This document shows positions 1 to 5,766 of a DNA stretch of 5,766 nucleotides, in pieces; positions within the stretch are counted from its first letter, which is position 1, and the number at the start of each line of letters is the position of its first letter. The notes under the pieces were generated by a model. It searched no databases and was not told the DNA's origin. It saw only the letters and a list, made by a program, of their open reading frames with translations. Made by a program: the position numbers and the translations under genes. The stretch covers positions 1-5,766 of the forward strand of contig DRLW01000467.1 in assembly GCA_011375275.1 (NCBI GenBank). The letters are read 5' to 3'. This DNA is from Bacteroidota bacterium. GTDB taxonomy: Bacteria; Zhuqueibacterota; Zhuqueibacteria; Zhuqueibacterales; Geothermadaptataceae.

Positions 1-710
1 ATCTGATCCCGGTAGCGCAGATCGAGATACTTGATCGAAGCAGCTTTGCGGGAGTTCAACAGAAAATCCCAGGCGATTTCCAGGTCTTTGCATTTCTTCA
101 GCAGGCGCTCGTGGCCCATCAGAACCGGCACGTTGTAATCGAGCATGATCAGGCGTACGCCGATCATATCGTCAATGGTGACTTCCGAGATGCGAGAGTA
201 AAGAGCAGGGTTCAGCGTGCGCAACTCGCCCAAAAAGCGCACCAGCGAAGTCAAACCTGTGTCATCGACCTTCTCGCCCGGGACGTACTTTTGCAGGCGG
301 ATATTGGTGATCACCGGATAGTCCAGCCCATGCCGGGCGCTGAAACGGGGCAGCAATACGCCATCGGAATCAACACCCCAGATGCCGTTATCGAGAATAA
401 TGGCGATCGGATCACGCTCTATCAGCTCGATGCGAATGGTGCTGGGAAAAATGCGCGACACGCGCACGTCCATGACCTGTGGCAAGCCACGCAACAAACG
501 CTTGCGGATGGTCTCAACATTAGCTTCCATGATCGGCGAGCTGATGTCGATTTTAGCTGCTGTGAGTACTTCCTCATCCGTCACGAGTGAGGCGCCGGCG
601 ATGCGGATCTCGCGGACGGAAAAAGCATGGTTATCCTGAATCCACACGCTGACATGCAGAAAAATCAAAATCGCGCTGGTCAGGACAAAAATATTTTTTC
701 CGGTAAACAT
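1..710 (-). CDS. ftsQ: Cell division protein FtsQ/DivIB, C-terminus cut by window edge
   Basis: Bitopic inner-membrane divisome protein that, in the known family, links early division proteins to FtsB/FtsL and the septal synthase. Read from the ATG at 710-708, the frame stays open to the left edge (236 codons visible). Seen: a very short cytoplasmic N-terminus (MFTGKN), one hydrophobic signal-anchor at about residues 7-24, a POTRA-type region at about 30-99 (FSVREIRIAGA, later FPSTIRIELIERDPIAI), then the beta domain with WGVDSDGVLLP at about 111-121 and, near the edge, IKYLDLRYRDQ, which resembles the usual FtsQ C-terminal strand. Probably only about 10-30 residues are missing. The start is supported by GAGAGGT 8 nt upstream. 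The frame is also open upstream, with ATGs at 809 and 848, but those have weaker ribosome sites and give an atypical Cys-rich sequence. It follows murG after a 203-bp gap; murC is not between them. Identification rests on domain pattern plus position. Confidence 0.9.
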   Translation of the reverse strand, partial: MFTGKNIFVLTSAILIFLHVSVWIQDNHAFSVREIRIAGASLVTDEEVLTAAKIDISSPIMEANVETIRKRLLRGLPQVMDVRVSRIFPSTIRIELIERDPIAIILDNGIWGVDSDGVLLPRFSARHGLDYPVITNIRLQKYVPGEKVDDTGLTSLVRFLGELRTLNPALYSRISEVTIDDMIGVRLIMLDYNVPVLMGHERLLKKCKDLEIAWDFLLNSRKAASIKYLDLRYRDQ

Positions 711-718
711 CTTCTCAG

Positions 719-725
719 ACCTCTC
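719..725 (-). promoter_or_regulatory. Ribosome binding site of ftsQ
   Basis: On the minus strand GAGAGGT lies 8 nt before the ATG at 710-708. This is the best Shine-Dalgarno-like match in the window and it decides the ftsQ start over the in-frame upstream ATGs at 809 and 848. It suggests ftsQ is translated independently, unlike ftsW and murG, which abut their upstream genes without a visible site. Confidence 0.65.
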
Positions 726-798
726 TGCTTGAAAACTGGATGGCCGGTTAATGATTCCGCTTTTGCGGTATAGGCACCATACGGGCTGAACCCGCAAA

Positions 799-808
799 CC
801 CAACCACA
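799..808. repeat. 10-bp direct repeat, copy 1
   Basis: CCCAACCACA on the plus strand (TGTGGTTGGG on the minus strand), identical to the copy at 849-858, 50 bp away start to start. It runs directly into CATCCCA (807-813), which also recurs at 846-852. The repeat lies in the murG-ftsQ gap. It could be a protein-binding site or chance; the sequence is low in complexity (C/A-rich). Confidence 0.5.
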
Positions 809-848
809 TCCCACAACACTGCCCTGCTTCTCCGGGACTCTGGTTCAT

Positions 849-858
849 CCCAACCACA
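849..858. repeat. 10-bp direct repeat, copy 2
   Basis: CCCAACCACA, identical to the copy at 799-808. This copy overlaps the 3' arm of the small inverted repeat at 841-856 (TGGTT-CATCCC-AACCA), so the site is both repeated and partly palindromic. Confidence 0.5.
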
Positions 859-913
859 GAACATCGCTCTTATCATGCAAAATCAAAACGCGCCGGTACG
901 CCCTCTTCAACAG

Positions 914-2023
914 TCACTGAGCAGCCTTGCGCAAGGCTACCACCTTTTCACAGCGGCTGATGATCTCTTCTGCAGCATTCGGACGCGCCAGCTCCCGTGC
1001 CCCCTGTGCCAGTGCCTGCAATTTCTTCTCATCCGTCAAAACAGCCGTGACCAGCGCAGCGAGCTTTTCCGCACTCAACTCGCTCTGTGCTGCCATCAGC
1101 CCGCCGCCGGCCGCAACTACCGCCCGTGCATTGGCGGTCTGATGATCCGCTGTCGCACCCGGCAGGGGGATGTAAATCGCCGGTATTCCGAACAATGTGA
1201 GTTCAGAAATGGTCATGGCACCGGCGCGGCACACTGCGAGATCCGTCAGATTGTACACCGAGGCCATGTCATCGACATAACCGAGAACGCGCAGGCGGCC
1301 GCCATGCTCGGCTTCGAGGTGCTGCCACGTTTTCTGCCAGGCCGGCCCGACAATCCAGATGATTTGCACCTCATCGAGCTGAAAAATCTGTGCGAGTGCA
1401 CCGGCAACGATCTCATTGATGCGCTTTGCACCCTGGCTGCCGCCAAAGACCAGCAGCGTCTTTCGTGCCGGATCAAACCCGAGCTCTTGACAACTCTGCT
1501 CCCGGCTTTTCTGCGCGCGGCCCATGAGCACGGGGTTGCCGGTGATGAAAATATTTTTTTGCCCGGCGAAAAAGGGCCGGGCAGCCGCAAAAGTGAGAAA
1601 GACCGCGTCAACCCGCTTGCCGAGCAGGCGGTTGACGAGACCGGGATAGCTGTTCTGCTCCTGAATCACCGCCGGAATGCGCAACAATTTTGCGGCGAAA
1701 AGCGGTGGCCCGGCGACATATCCGCCTGTGCCGATCACGAGATCGGGCTTGAAGGCAAGCAGCTTCAGAACGCTTTTCACAAAACTGCCGGCGAGCCGGA
1801 ACGGAAACAGCAGATTTTGCATGCTCAGACTGCGCTGCAGGCCGCGAATGCTGAGAGTGTACAGGGCAAATCCATGCGCAGGCACGACGCGGCTCTCCAG
1901 CCCGCGTTCAGTCCCGATGAACAGAATATCTGCTTCCGGATGGCGGCGGAGGACAGCCTGCGCCAGGGCAAGGCCCGGATAAAGATGGCCGCCGGTGCCT
2001 CCTCCGGCAATGACGACTCGCAT
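914..2023 (-). CDS. murG: MurG, lipid II-forming GlcNAc transferase
   Basis: UDP-GlcNAc:undecaprenyl-diphospho-MurNAc-pentapeptide transferase (GT28 family, GT-B fold), which converts lipid I to lipid II on the cytoplasmic face of the membrane. The protein is 369 residues, normal for the family. Seen: the N-terminal glycine-rich loop GGTGGHLYP (8-16) with the conserved His13; IGTGGYVAGPP (97-107), the GGYxxxP-type loop; QEQN (121-124) in the acceptor domain; TGNPV (161-165) near the domain junction; GGSQGA (194-199), the loop starting the donor domain; RAGAMTISE (266-274), with the Glu expected to hold the donor GlcNAc/ribose; and DHQTANA (293-299). All key positions are intact. The ATG at 2023-2021 starts 2 nt after the ftsW stop with no clear Shine-Dalgarno sequence, which suggests coupling to ftsW. 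In many dcw clusters murC follows; here a 203-bp gap and ftsQ follow. Confidence 0.98.
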   Translation of the reverse strand: MRVVIAGGGTGGHLYPGLALAQAVLRRHPEADILFIGTERGLESRVVPAHGFALYTLSIRGLQRSLSMQNLLFPFRLAGSFVKSVLKLLAFKPDLVIGTGGYVAGPPLFAAKLLRIPAVIQEQNSYPGLVNRLLGKRVDAVFLTFAAARPFFAGQKNIFITGNPVLMGRAQKSREQSCQELGFDPARKTLLVFGGSQGAKRINEIVAGALAQIFQLDEVQIIWIVGPAWQKTWQHLEAEHGGRLRVLGYVDDMASVYNLTDLAVCRAGAMTISELTLFGIPAIYIPLPGATADHQTANARAVVAAGGGLMAAQSELSAEKLAALVTAVLTDEKKLQALAQGARELARPNAAEEIISRCEKVVALRKAAQ

Positions 2024-2025
2024 AG

Positions 2026-3192
2026 TTACAACCCGAACGCATAGGTTTTCGAACGATTGCGCATGGTCACTTTTCGCCGTGCGCGGCTGCGGTTGAGCAT
2101 ATTCTGCTGGTGGATATTCAAAAGAACACCGACTGCAAACATATTCATCAAAAGCGATGAGCCGCCGTAGCTGACGAACGGCATGGGAATACCTGTCGTC
2201 GGCATCAGATGGGTGATGACGGCGATATTCATGAACGCATACAGGACGATCGAAACCGTCATGCCAGACGCCAGCAGCCGGGCATCGGCTTCCTGAGAGG
2301 CCAGCGCAATGCGAAAGCCGCGGAACAGAATGACCAGAAAAAGCGCCACCACGCTCAGAGTGCCGATCAGGCCCAGCTCTTCGCCGACGATTGAAAAAAT
2401 GAAGTCCGTAAACGGGTCCGGCAACCAGTGCAGTTTTTGCTTACTTTCGCCCAGGCCAATGCCGGCAAAGCCGCCATTTCCCAGGCTGATGAGGGACTGC
2501 TTCACCTGCCAGCCGATGTGATTGCCATCCTGAAACGATTCGATGAAATTCATCAACCGCCGGCGCTGGTAGGGGAAAATCATCATAGCAGCAGCCACAA
2601 CCGTCAGACCGGCAGCAGAGATGGCGATGAGATGCAGGAGACGCGCTCCGGCGATGAACATCATGGCCATGGCGATGGCAAAAACCATGGTGCTGGTACC
2701 GGTATCCGGCCCGAGCATGATCGCGCCGCAGGCCAGGCCGATCAACACCAGATTGGGCAGCAGGCCATCGGTAAAGGAGCGCAAATCCGCGTCCTTCATA
2801 GTCAGCAGCCGGGCCAGCATCAGGATCAGGCCGAACTTGGCCAGTTCTGATGGCTGAAAAACGAAACCGCCGACTGAAATCCAGCGCCGTGTTCCGCGAA
2901 TCGCCCATGAGTCCGGGCCGAGCTGCAGCAGCAACAACAGCGTCAGCGCTCCCCAGAACATCACCGGGCCGAACTGGAGCAGCTTGCGGTAATCCAGACG
3001 CATGGTCAGGTAGAGAATCATCGCACCGAGCAGGATGCGCAGCATTTGTCGCTTGAGAAAAAAAGCATCATCGCCGTATTGCTCCAGAGCCTTGGTCGAG
3101 CTGGCTGTGTAGATAAACGCCAGGCTGAGGGCCAGCAGAGCAAAAACCGCCATGAGCAGAGCGTAATCGATATTGTAGATTTTTTTTCTCAT
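2026..3192 (-). CDS. ftsW: FtsW, septal peptidoglycan polymerase (SEDS family)
   Basis: Polytopic SEDS glycosyltransferase that polymerises lipid II at the septum, with a class B PBP partner (FtsI, not in the window). The protein is 388 residues, with about ten hydrophobic segments from residue 11 to 360 and a short basic C-terminal tail (RSRARRKVTMRNRSK, 368-382). Signature motifs: GTRRWISVGGFVFQPSELAKF region (100-120), GPDTGTST (161-168), LPDPFTDFIFSIVGEELG (257-274) with Asp263 at the position of the proposed catalytic Asp of RodA/FtsW, and TGIPMPFVSYGGSS (333-346). FtsW is preferred to RodA because it lies between mraY and murG. The ATG at 3192-3190 starts 1 nt after the mraY stop with no visible ribosome site, so translational coupling is likely. 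Codons 2-5 contain a run of eight A. murD, the usual neighbour on this side, is absent. Confidence 0.96.
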   Translation of the reverse strand: MRKKIYNIDYALLMAVFALLALSLAFIYTASSTKALEQYGDDAFFLKRQMLRILLGAMILYLTMRLDYRKLLQFGPVMFWGALTLLLLLQLGPDSWAIRGTRRWISVGGFVFQPSELAKFGLILMLARLLTMKDADLRSFTDGLLPNLVLIGLACGAIMLGPDTGTSTMVFAIAMAMMFIAGARLLHLIAISAAGLTVVAAAMMIFPYQRRRLMNFIESFQDGNHIGWQVKQSLISLGNGGFAGIGLGESKQKLHWLPDPFTDFIFSIVGEELGLIGTLSVVALFLVILFRGFRIALASQEADARLLASGMTVSIVLYAFMNIAVITHLMPTTGIPMPFVSYGGSSLLMNMFAVGVLLNIHQQNMLNRSRARRKVTMRNRSKTYAFGL

Positions 3193-3193
3193 G

Positions 3194-4279
3194 TCAGCGA
3201 ATTTTGAACGTCGTCAGAGTCAGCAGGGCGAAGAGAATACCGATGATCCAGAATCGGGTCACTACTTTGGTTTCAGGCCAGCCCGACAGCTCGTAATGAT
3301 GGTGCAGCGGCGCCATGCGAAAAACACGCTTGCCGCGATGTTTGTAGCTCCAGACCTGGATGATCACCGACAGAGTTTCCGCGACGAAGACCGCGCCGGT
3401 GATGAGCAGAAAAAGCTCTTTTTTCAGCAAAATGGCGATGGTGCCCAGGGCACCGCCCAGAGCCAGTGCTCCGGTATCACCCATGAAAATCTGTGCCGGA
3501 TAGGCATTGAACCAGAGAAATCCCAGAGAAGCGCCCACGAGTGCCGCGCAGTATATCGTCAGCTCTCCCGCTCCCGGCAGATAGAGGATATTGAGATAAT
3601 CACTGAAGTCGGCACGGCCGGTGACATACGCGATCACCGCCCAGGCGGCGGCAGAAATTCCGACAAGTCCGATAGCCAGGCCGTCGAGGCCATCGGTCAG
3701 GTTGACGCTGTTGCTGGTGGCTGTGAGCACGAAAATAACGATCGGAATGTACAACCAGCCAAAATCGATCTCAAAATTTTTGAAAAACGGCACCTGTGTG
3801 TGCGTGGCCACGCCATCAAACTCAGAAGCCATGAGCACGACAACCCCGATGATAACACCCAGGGAAACCTGGCCGGCGATTTTGTACCTGCCGATCAGCC
3901 CTTTGGGCATCTTTTTGATGACCTTGAGGTAATCATCGAGAAAGCCGACAAGCCCCATCCAGACTGTGGCCAGCAAGACCATGAGAACGTAAATATTCAT
4001 CACCTTGGCCCACAGGAGAGTGGGCAGCAGCACGGAGATAAGGATGATGATCCCGCCCATGGTCGGCGTGCCGGCTTTGGCCTGATGCGATTCCGGGCCA
4101 TCGGCGCGGATTTCCTCGCCGATCTGCTTTCGCTGCAACAGCCTGATAATAACCGGCCCGAAAATAAAACTGATCAGAAGCGCGGTGATTGCTGCTGATG
4201 CGGCACGAAAAGAGATGTACTGAAAGAGATTGAAACCCGAGATATAGGAGCTCAGGGGATAAAAAATATAATAGAACAT
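3194..4279 (-). CDS. mraY: MraY, phospho-MurNAc-pentapeptide translocase
   Basis: Integral membrane enzyme that transfers phospho-MurNAc-pentapeptide from the UDP-linked precursor to undecaprenyl phosphate, giving lipid I. From the ATG at 4279-4277 the protein is 361 residues, close to the E. coli length. Motifs (this numbering): GTPTMGG (70-76); FLDDYLK with Asp115-Asp116; NSVNLTDGLDGLA (190-202); NAYPAQIFMGDTG with Asp268, matching the E. coli active-site Asp267 region; and MAPLHHHYE (322-330), the HHH motif. About ten membrane segments are spread along the chain. The catalytic set is complete. An in-frame TTG at 4303-4301 would add 8 residues (MTKKKERA) and overlap the murF stop. I prefer the ATG for its MFYYIFYPL opening, typical of the family, and for GAAAGAG at a 6-nt spacing. 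The small change GDTGA, where GDTGS is common, is next to but not part of the catalytic Asp. Confidence 0.98.
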   Translation of the reverse strand: MFYYIFYPLSSYISGFNLFQYISFRAASAAITALLISFIFGPVIIRLLQRKQIGEEIRADGPESHQAKAGTPTMGGIIILISVLLPTLLWAKVMNIYVLMVLLATVWMGLVGFLDDYLKVIKKMPKGLIGRYKIAGQVSLGVIIGVVVLMASEFDGVATHTQVPFFKNFEIDFGWLYIPIVIFVLTATSNSVNLTDGLDGLAIGLVGISAAAWAVIAYVTGRADFSDYLNILYLPGAGELTIYCAALVGASLGFLWFNAYPAQIFMGDTGALALGGALGTIAILLKKELFLLITGAVFVAETLSVIIQVWSYKHRGKRVFRMAPLHHHYELSGWPETKVVTRFWIIGILFALLTLTTFKIR

Positions 4280-4285
4280 GGCGCG

Positions 4286-4292
4286 CTCTTTC
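4286..4292 (-). promoter_or_regulatory. Probable ribosome binding site of mraY
   Basis: On the minus strand GAAAGAG lies 6 nt before the ATG at 4279-4277. It is purine-rich but not a strong Shine-Dalgarno match. It favours this ATG over the in-frame TTG at 4303-4301, which overlaps the last codons of murF. Confidence 0.45.
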
Positions 4293-4299
4293 TTTTTCG

Positions 4300-5700
4300 T
4301 CAACTGCCGTTTTTTGAACTGTGCAGCAAGTCGATGATCTCCTCCATCTGCATGCCACGTGATCCTTTGATCAGGATGATGTCACCGGCGGCGGTAATCT
4401 CTTTCAGGGCATGCGCGAGCTCACTTTTCTCTGCAAACCAGCGCAGTTTTCCGCTGCCGATCGCTGCAGCAGCCTGCTGCATCTGCGGGCCGTACAGCAG
4501 AACCGCATCCAGGCCGGCATTGAGGGCAAAGTCCAGCACCTCCTTATGAGCCTGTTCGGACAGCTCGCCAAGCTCCAGCATATCCGCCAACACGGCCACG
4601 CGCCGCCCGGAAGCGTGCAGTGTGGCGATGTGCTCGATACCCGCACGCATGGACTCCGGATTGGCGTTATAGGTATCATCGAAAATGATACGCCCGGCGC
4701 TCTCCAGCCGGCGCATACGGCCACCGATCTGCAGCGGCCCGGCCAAAGCCGAAACGATGTGCTCTGCCGTGATATCGAAAGCCCTGCCCACGGCAACCGC
4801 AGCAAGGGCATTAGCAGCGTTGTGCAAGCCGGGAACACCGAGCTGAATTTTATGTCCCTGCCAACGAAAAGCGGCGCATCCGTTTTCCTGCAGATGCACG
4901 CCCTCAGCACTCACCTGTGCCCGCTTAAAAAAACCATAAGTGAGCTGTTTCTGCACCCCGGCATCGGCTGCAGCGCGCACGACCATGGCATCGTCCGCGT
5001 TCACAAAAGCGAGGCCGTCGCGTGCCGCCAGCCAGTCGAAAAGCTCCTGCTTCGCCCGGCGCACCCCTTCAACGCCGCCCAGGAACTCTGTGTGGCCATG
5101 GCCGATATTGGTGATCAGACCGGACTCCGGCTCGGCGATCTCGCATAAGCGGGCGATTTCACCGCTGTGGTTCATGCCCATCTCGATAACCGCAACAGCG
5201 ACCGGCCGGCGCATGGCCAGAAGCGACAGCGGCACGCCGATGTGGTTGTTCAAATTGCCGGCAGTCCGAAAAACAGCACGCTCGGTTTCGAGCACATTGG
5301 CCACCAGCTCTTTGGTAGAAGTTTTGCCGTTCGTGCCGGTGATCGCCAGAACATGCGGAGCGAGAAATCTGCGGTATGCGGTTGCCAGACTCTGCAGAGC
5401 CGCCAGCGTCTCTTCAACGACCAGAAAGGCGCGGCCGGGGTGCTGATCGCCGGCCTGCTGCCACCATTTTTTATCAACGATGCAGGCAAGAGCCCCGGCC
5501 TTGAAAACCTCTTCGATAAAATCATGGGCATCAAAGCGCTCTCCGCGGATGGCGCAAAAAACAGCGCCCGGCACAACCTTGCGCGAATCGATGACCACGG
5601 CTGCAATCTCATTCTGCAGCACCTTGTCGCAGGATACCGCATCCACGGCTCCATCCCAGGCCTCGAGAGCCTGCGAAATTGTCCAGCCCATGGTTTTCAT
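4300..5700 (-). CDS. murF: MurF, UDP-MurNAc-tripeptide--D-Ala-D-Ala ligase
   Basis: ATP-dependent cytoplasmic Mur ligase that adds D-Ala-D-Ala to UDP-MurNAc-tripeptide, the last soluble precursor step. From the ATG at 5700 it has 466 residues, usual for MurF. Three domains are visible: an N-terminal substrate domain (about 1-115; VVIDSRKVVPGAVFCAIRG at 35-53), the central ATPase with P-loop TGTNGKTSTKE (121-131, Lys126), GNLNNHIGVP (148-157), EMGMNHSGE (173-181), NIGHGHTEFLGG (198-209) and RRAKQELF (214-221), whose Lys217 aligns with the carbamylated Lys of Mur ligases; then the C-terminal domain with HNAANALA (293-300), GRMRRLE (327-333), DDTYNANPESM (341-351), VLADMLELGELS (370-381) and KGSRGMQMEE (445-454). 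VLAD replaces the more common VLGD. The start gives a 4-nt ATGA overlap with the upstream frame; an in-frame GTG at 5751 (17 more residues) and an ATG at 5691 are alternatives. MurF is preferred to MurE or MurC because of its C-terminal motifs and its position before mraY. Confidence 0.97.
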   Translation of the reverse strand: MKTMGWTISQALEAWDGAVDAVSCDKVLQNEIAAVVIDSRKVVPGAVFCAIRGERFDAHDFIEEVFKAGALACIVDKKWWQQAGDQHPGRAFLVVEETLAALQSLATAYRRFLAPHVLAITGTNGKTSTKELVANVLETERAVFRTAGNLNNHIGVPLSLLAMRRPVAVAVIEMGMNHSGEIARLCEIAEPESGLITNIGHGHTEFLGGVEGVRRAKQELFDWLAARDGLAFVNADDAMVVRAAADAGVQKQLTYGFFKRAQVSAEGVHLQENGCAAFRWQGHKIQLGVPGLHNAANALAAVAVGRAFDITAEHIVSALAGPLQIGGRMRRLESAGRIIFDDTYNANPESMRAGIEHIATLHASGRRVAVLADMLELGELSEQAHKEVLDFALNAGLDAVLLYGPQMQQAAAAIGSGKLRWFAEKSELAHALKEITAAGDIILIKGSRGMQMEEIIDLLHSSKNGS

Positions 5701-5766
5701 TTCATCCCGGCCCTCAGCACAGATGAGACTTTGAACGCCGGCGGATCGCACTCGATGATACTGCGG
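5697..5766 (-). CDS. C-terminal end of an upstream gene (position of murE), partial
   Basis: Minus-strand frame entering from the right edge and ending in TGA at 5699-5697, with visible residues RSIIECDPPAFKVSSVLRAGMK (split here as RSIIECDPPAF and KVSSVLRAGMK). The stop overlaps the murF start by 4 nt (ATGA), the usual sign of an operon gene end. By synteny murE would be expected, but the tail does not look like a typical MurE C-terminus to me. The other frame open to the edge is the possible GTG-started extension of murF. Only about 22 codons are visible, so neither coding status nor identity is certain. Confidence 0.4.
   Translation of the reverse strand, partial: RSIIECDPPAFKVSSVLRAGMK

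Larger units (their letters stand above)
711..913. other. Intergenic gap between murG and ftsQ, no convincing gene
   Basis: This is the only sizeable non-coding stretch in the window. On the minus strand the frames hold only short pieces: a 42-codon ATG-to-TAA ORF at 748-876 with Cys/Trp/Arg-rich sequence and no recognisable motif, and an upstream open extension of the ftsQ frame back to a stop near 870-872. I find no trace of the MurC C-terminus. It contains a 10-bp direct repeat and three small hairpins: 757-768 (CCGC-TTTT-GCGG), 782-794 (CGGG-CTGAA-CCCG) and 841-856 (TGGTT-CATCCC-AACCA). None is followed by a T-run, so I do not call a terminator. No strong -35/-10 pair is seen; the nearest (TTGAAG, 17 nt, TTTGAT on the minus strand just after the murG stop) is weak. 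Confidence 0.7.

Noticed and set aside
111..590. 159-codon plus-strand ORF opposite ftsQ
   Set aside because: Antisense to the ftsQ frame, which shows a membrane anchor, a POTRA region and a beta domain; the plus-strand product has no recognisable features.
687..700. AAAATATTTTTT shared with 1547-1560 as a possible repeat element
   Set aside because: Both copies lie inside coding frames and encode similar short peptides (GKNIF in FtsQ, QKNIF in MurG); low-complexity AT sequence matching by chance is the simplest explanation.
757..794. Two small hairpins as a murG transcription terminator
   Set aside because: Stems are only 4 bp and no T-run follows on the minus strand, so an intrinsic terminator is not supported.
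748..876. 42-codon minus-strand ORF in the murG-ftsQ gap
   Set aside because: No clear ribosome site, a Trp/Arg/Cys-rich composition and no known motif. It is too short to support as a gene without conservation data.
875..2044. 389-codon plus-strand ORF opposite murG
   Set aside because: It lies antisense to a clear, complete murG with all motifs intact. Its translation is rich in Cys, His, Gln and Arg with no recognisable domain, as expected of a shadow frame in GC-rich coding DNA.
3191..4198. 335-codon plus-strand ORF opposite mraY
   Set aside because: Antisense to mraY. Its composition (many His, Asp, Gln) mirrors the hydrophobic codons of the membrane protein on the other strand; no motif was seen.
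1..5766. A previously undescribed system hidden in the window
   Set aside because: Every long stretch is explained by intact, well-known cell-wall and division genes. Only the 203-bp gap and the unusual gene order are left unexplained, and neither points to a new system.

Overview
This window is a stretch of a division and cell-wall (dcw) cluster, read entirely from the minus strand. In transcription order (high to low coordinate) it holds the last codons of an unidentified upstream gene, then murF, mraY, ftsW, murG and the first 236 codons of ftsQ, which runs off the left edge. Four genes are complete and all have the catalytic or binding motifs expected of active enzymes, so this is core housekeeping DNA. 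I see no mobile element, CRISPR array, RNA gene or defence system.

The organism is a bacterium that makes peptidoglycan and divides with FtsW and FtsQ. Base composition looks moderately GC-rich. The style of MraY (for example the GAGELTIYCAALVGASLGFL stretch and the HHHYE motif) reminds me of the Bacteroidota/Chlorobiota/Calditrichota/KSB1 (FCB) side of the tree. That is an impression from memory, not a placement.

Layout by region: 5697-5766 is the tail of the preceding gene, overlapping murF by 4 nt (ATGA). 4300-5700 is murF. 3194-4279 is mraY, with a possible TTG start overlapping the murF stop. 2026-3192 is ftsW, 1 nt after the mraY stop. 914-2023 is murG, 2 nt after the ftsW stop. 711-913 is a 203-bp gap with no convincing gene, containing a 10-bp direct repeat and small hairpins. 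1-710 is ftsQ, with its own ribosome binding site.

The genes form one pathway. MurF completes UDP-MurNAc-pentapeptide in the cytoplasm, MraY moves phospho-MurNAc-pentapeptide to undecaprenyl phosphate (lipid I), MurG adds GlcNAc (lipid II), FtsW polymerises lipid II at the septum, and FtsQ connects early and late divisome proteins. The most notable point is what is absent: murD is missing from its usual place between mraY and ftsW, and murC (with murB or ddl in many genomes) from its usual place between murG and ftsQ. The first junction is perfectly tight; the second is the only sizeable gap in the window.
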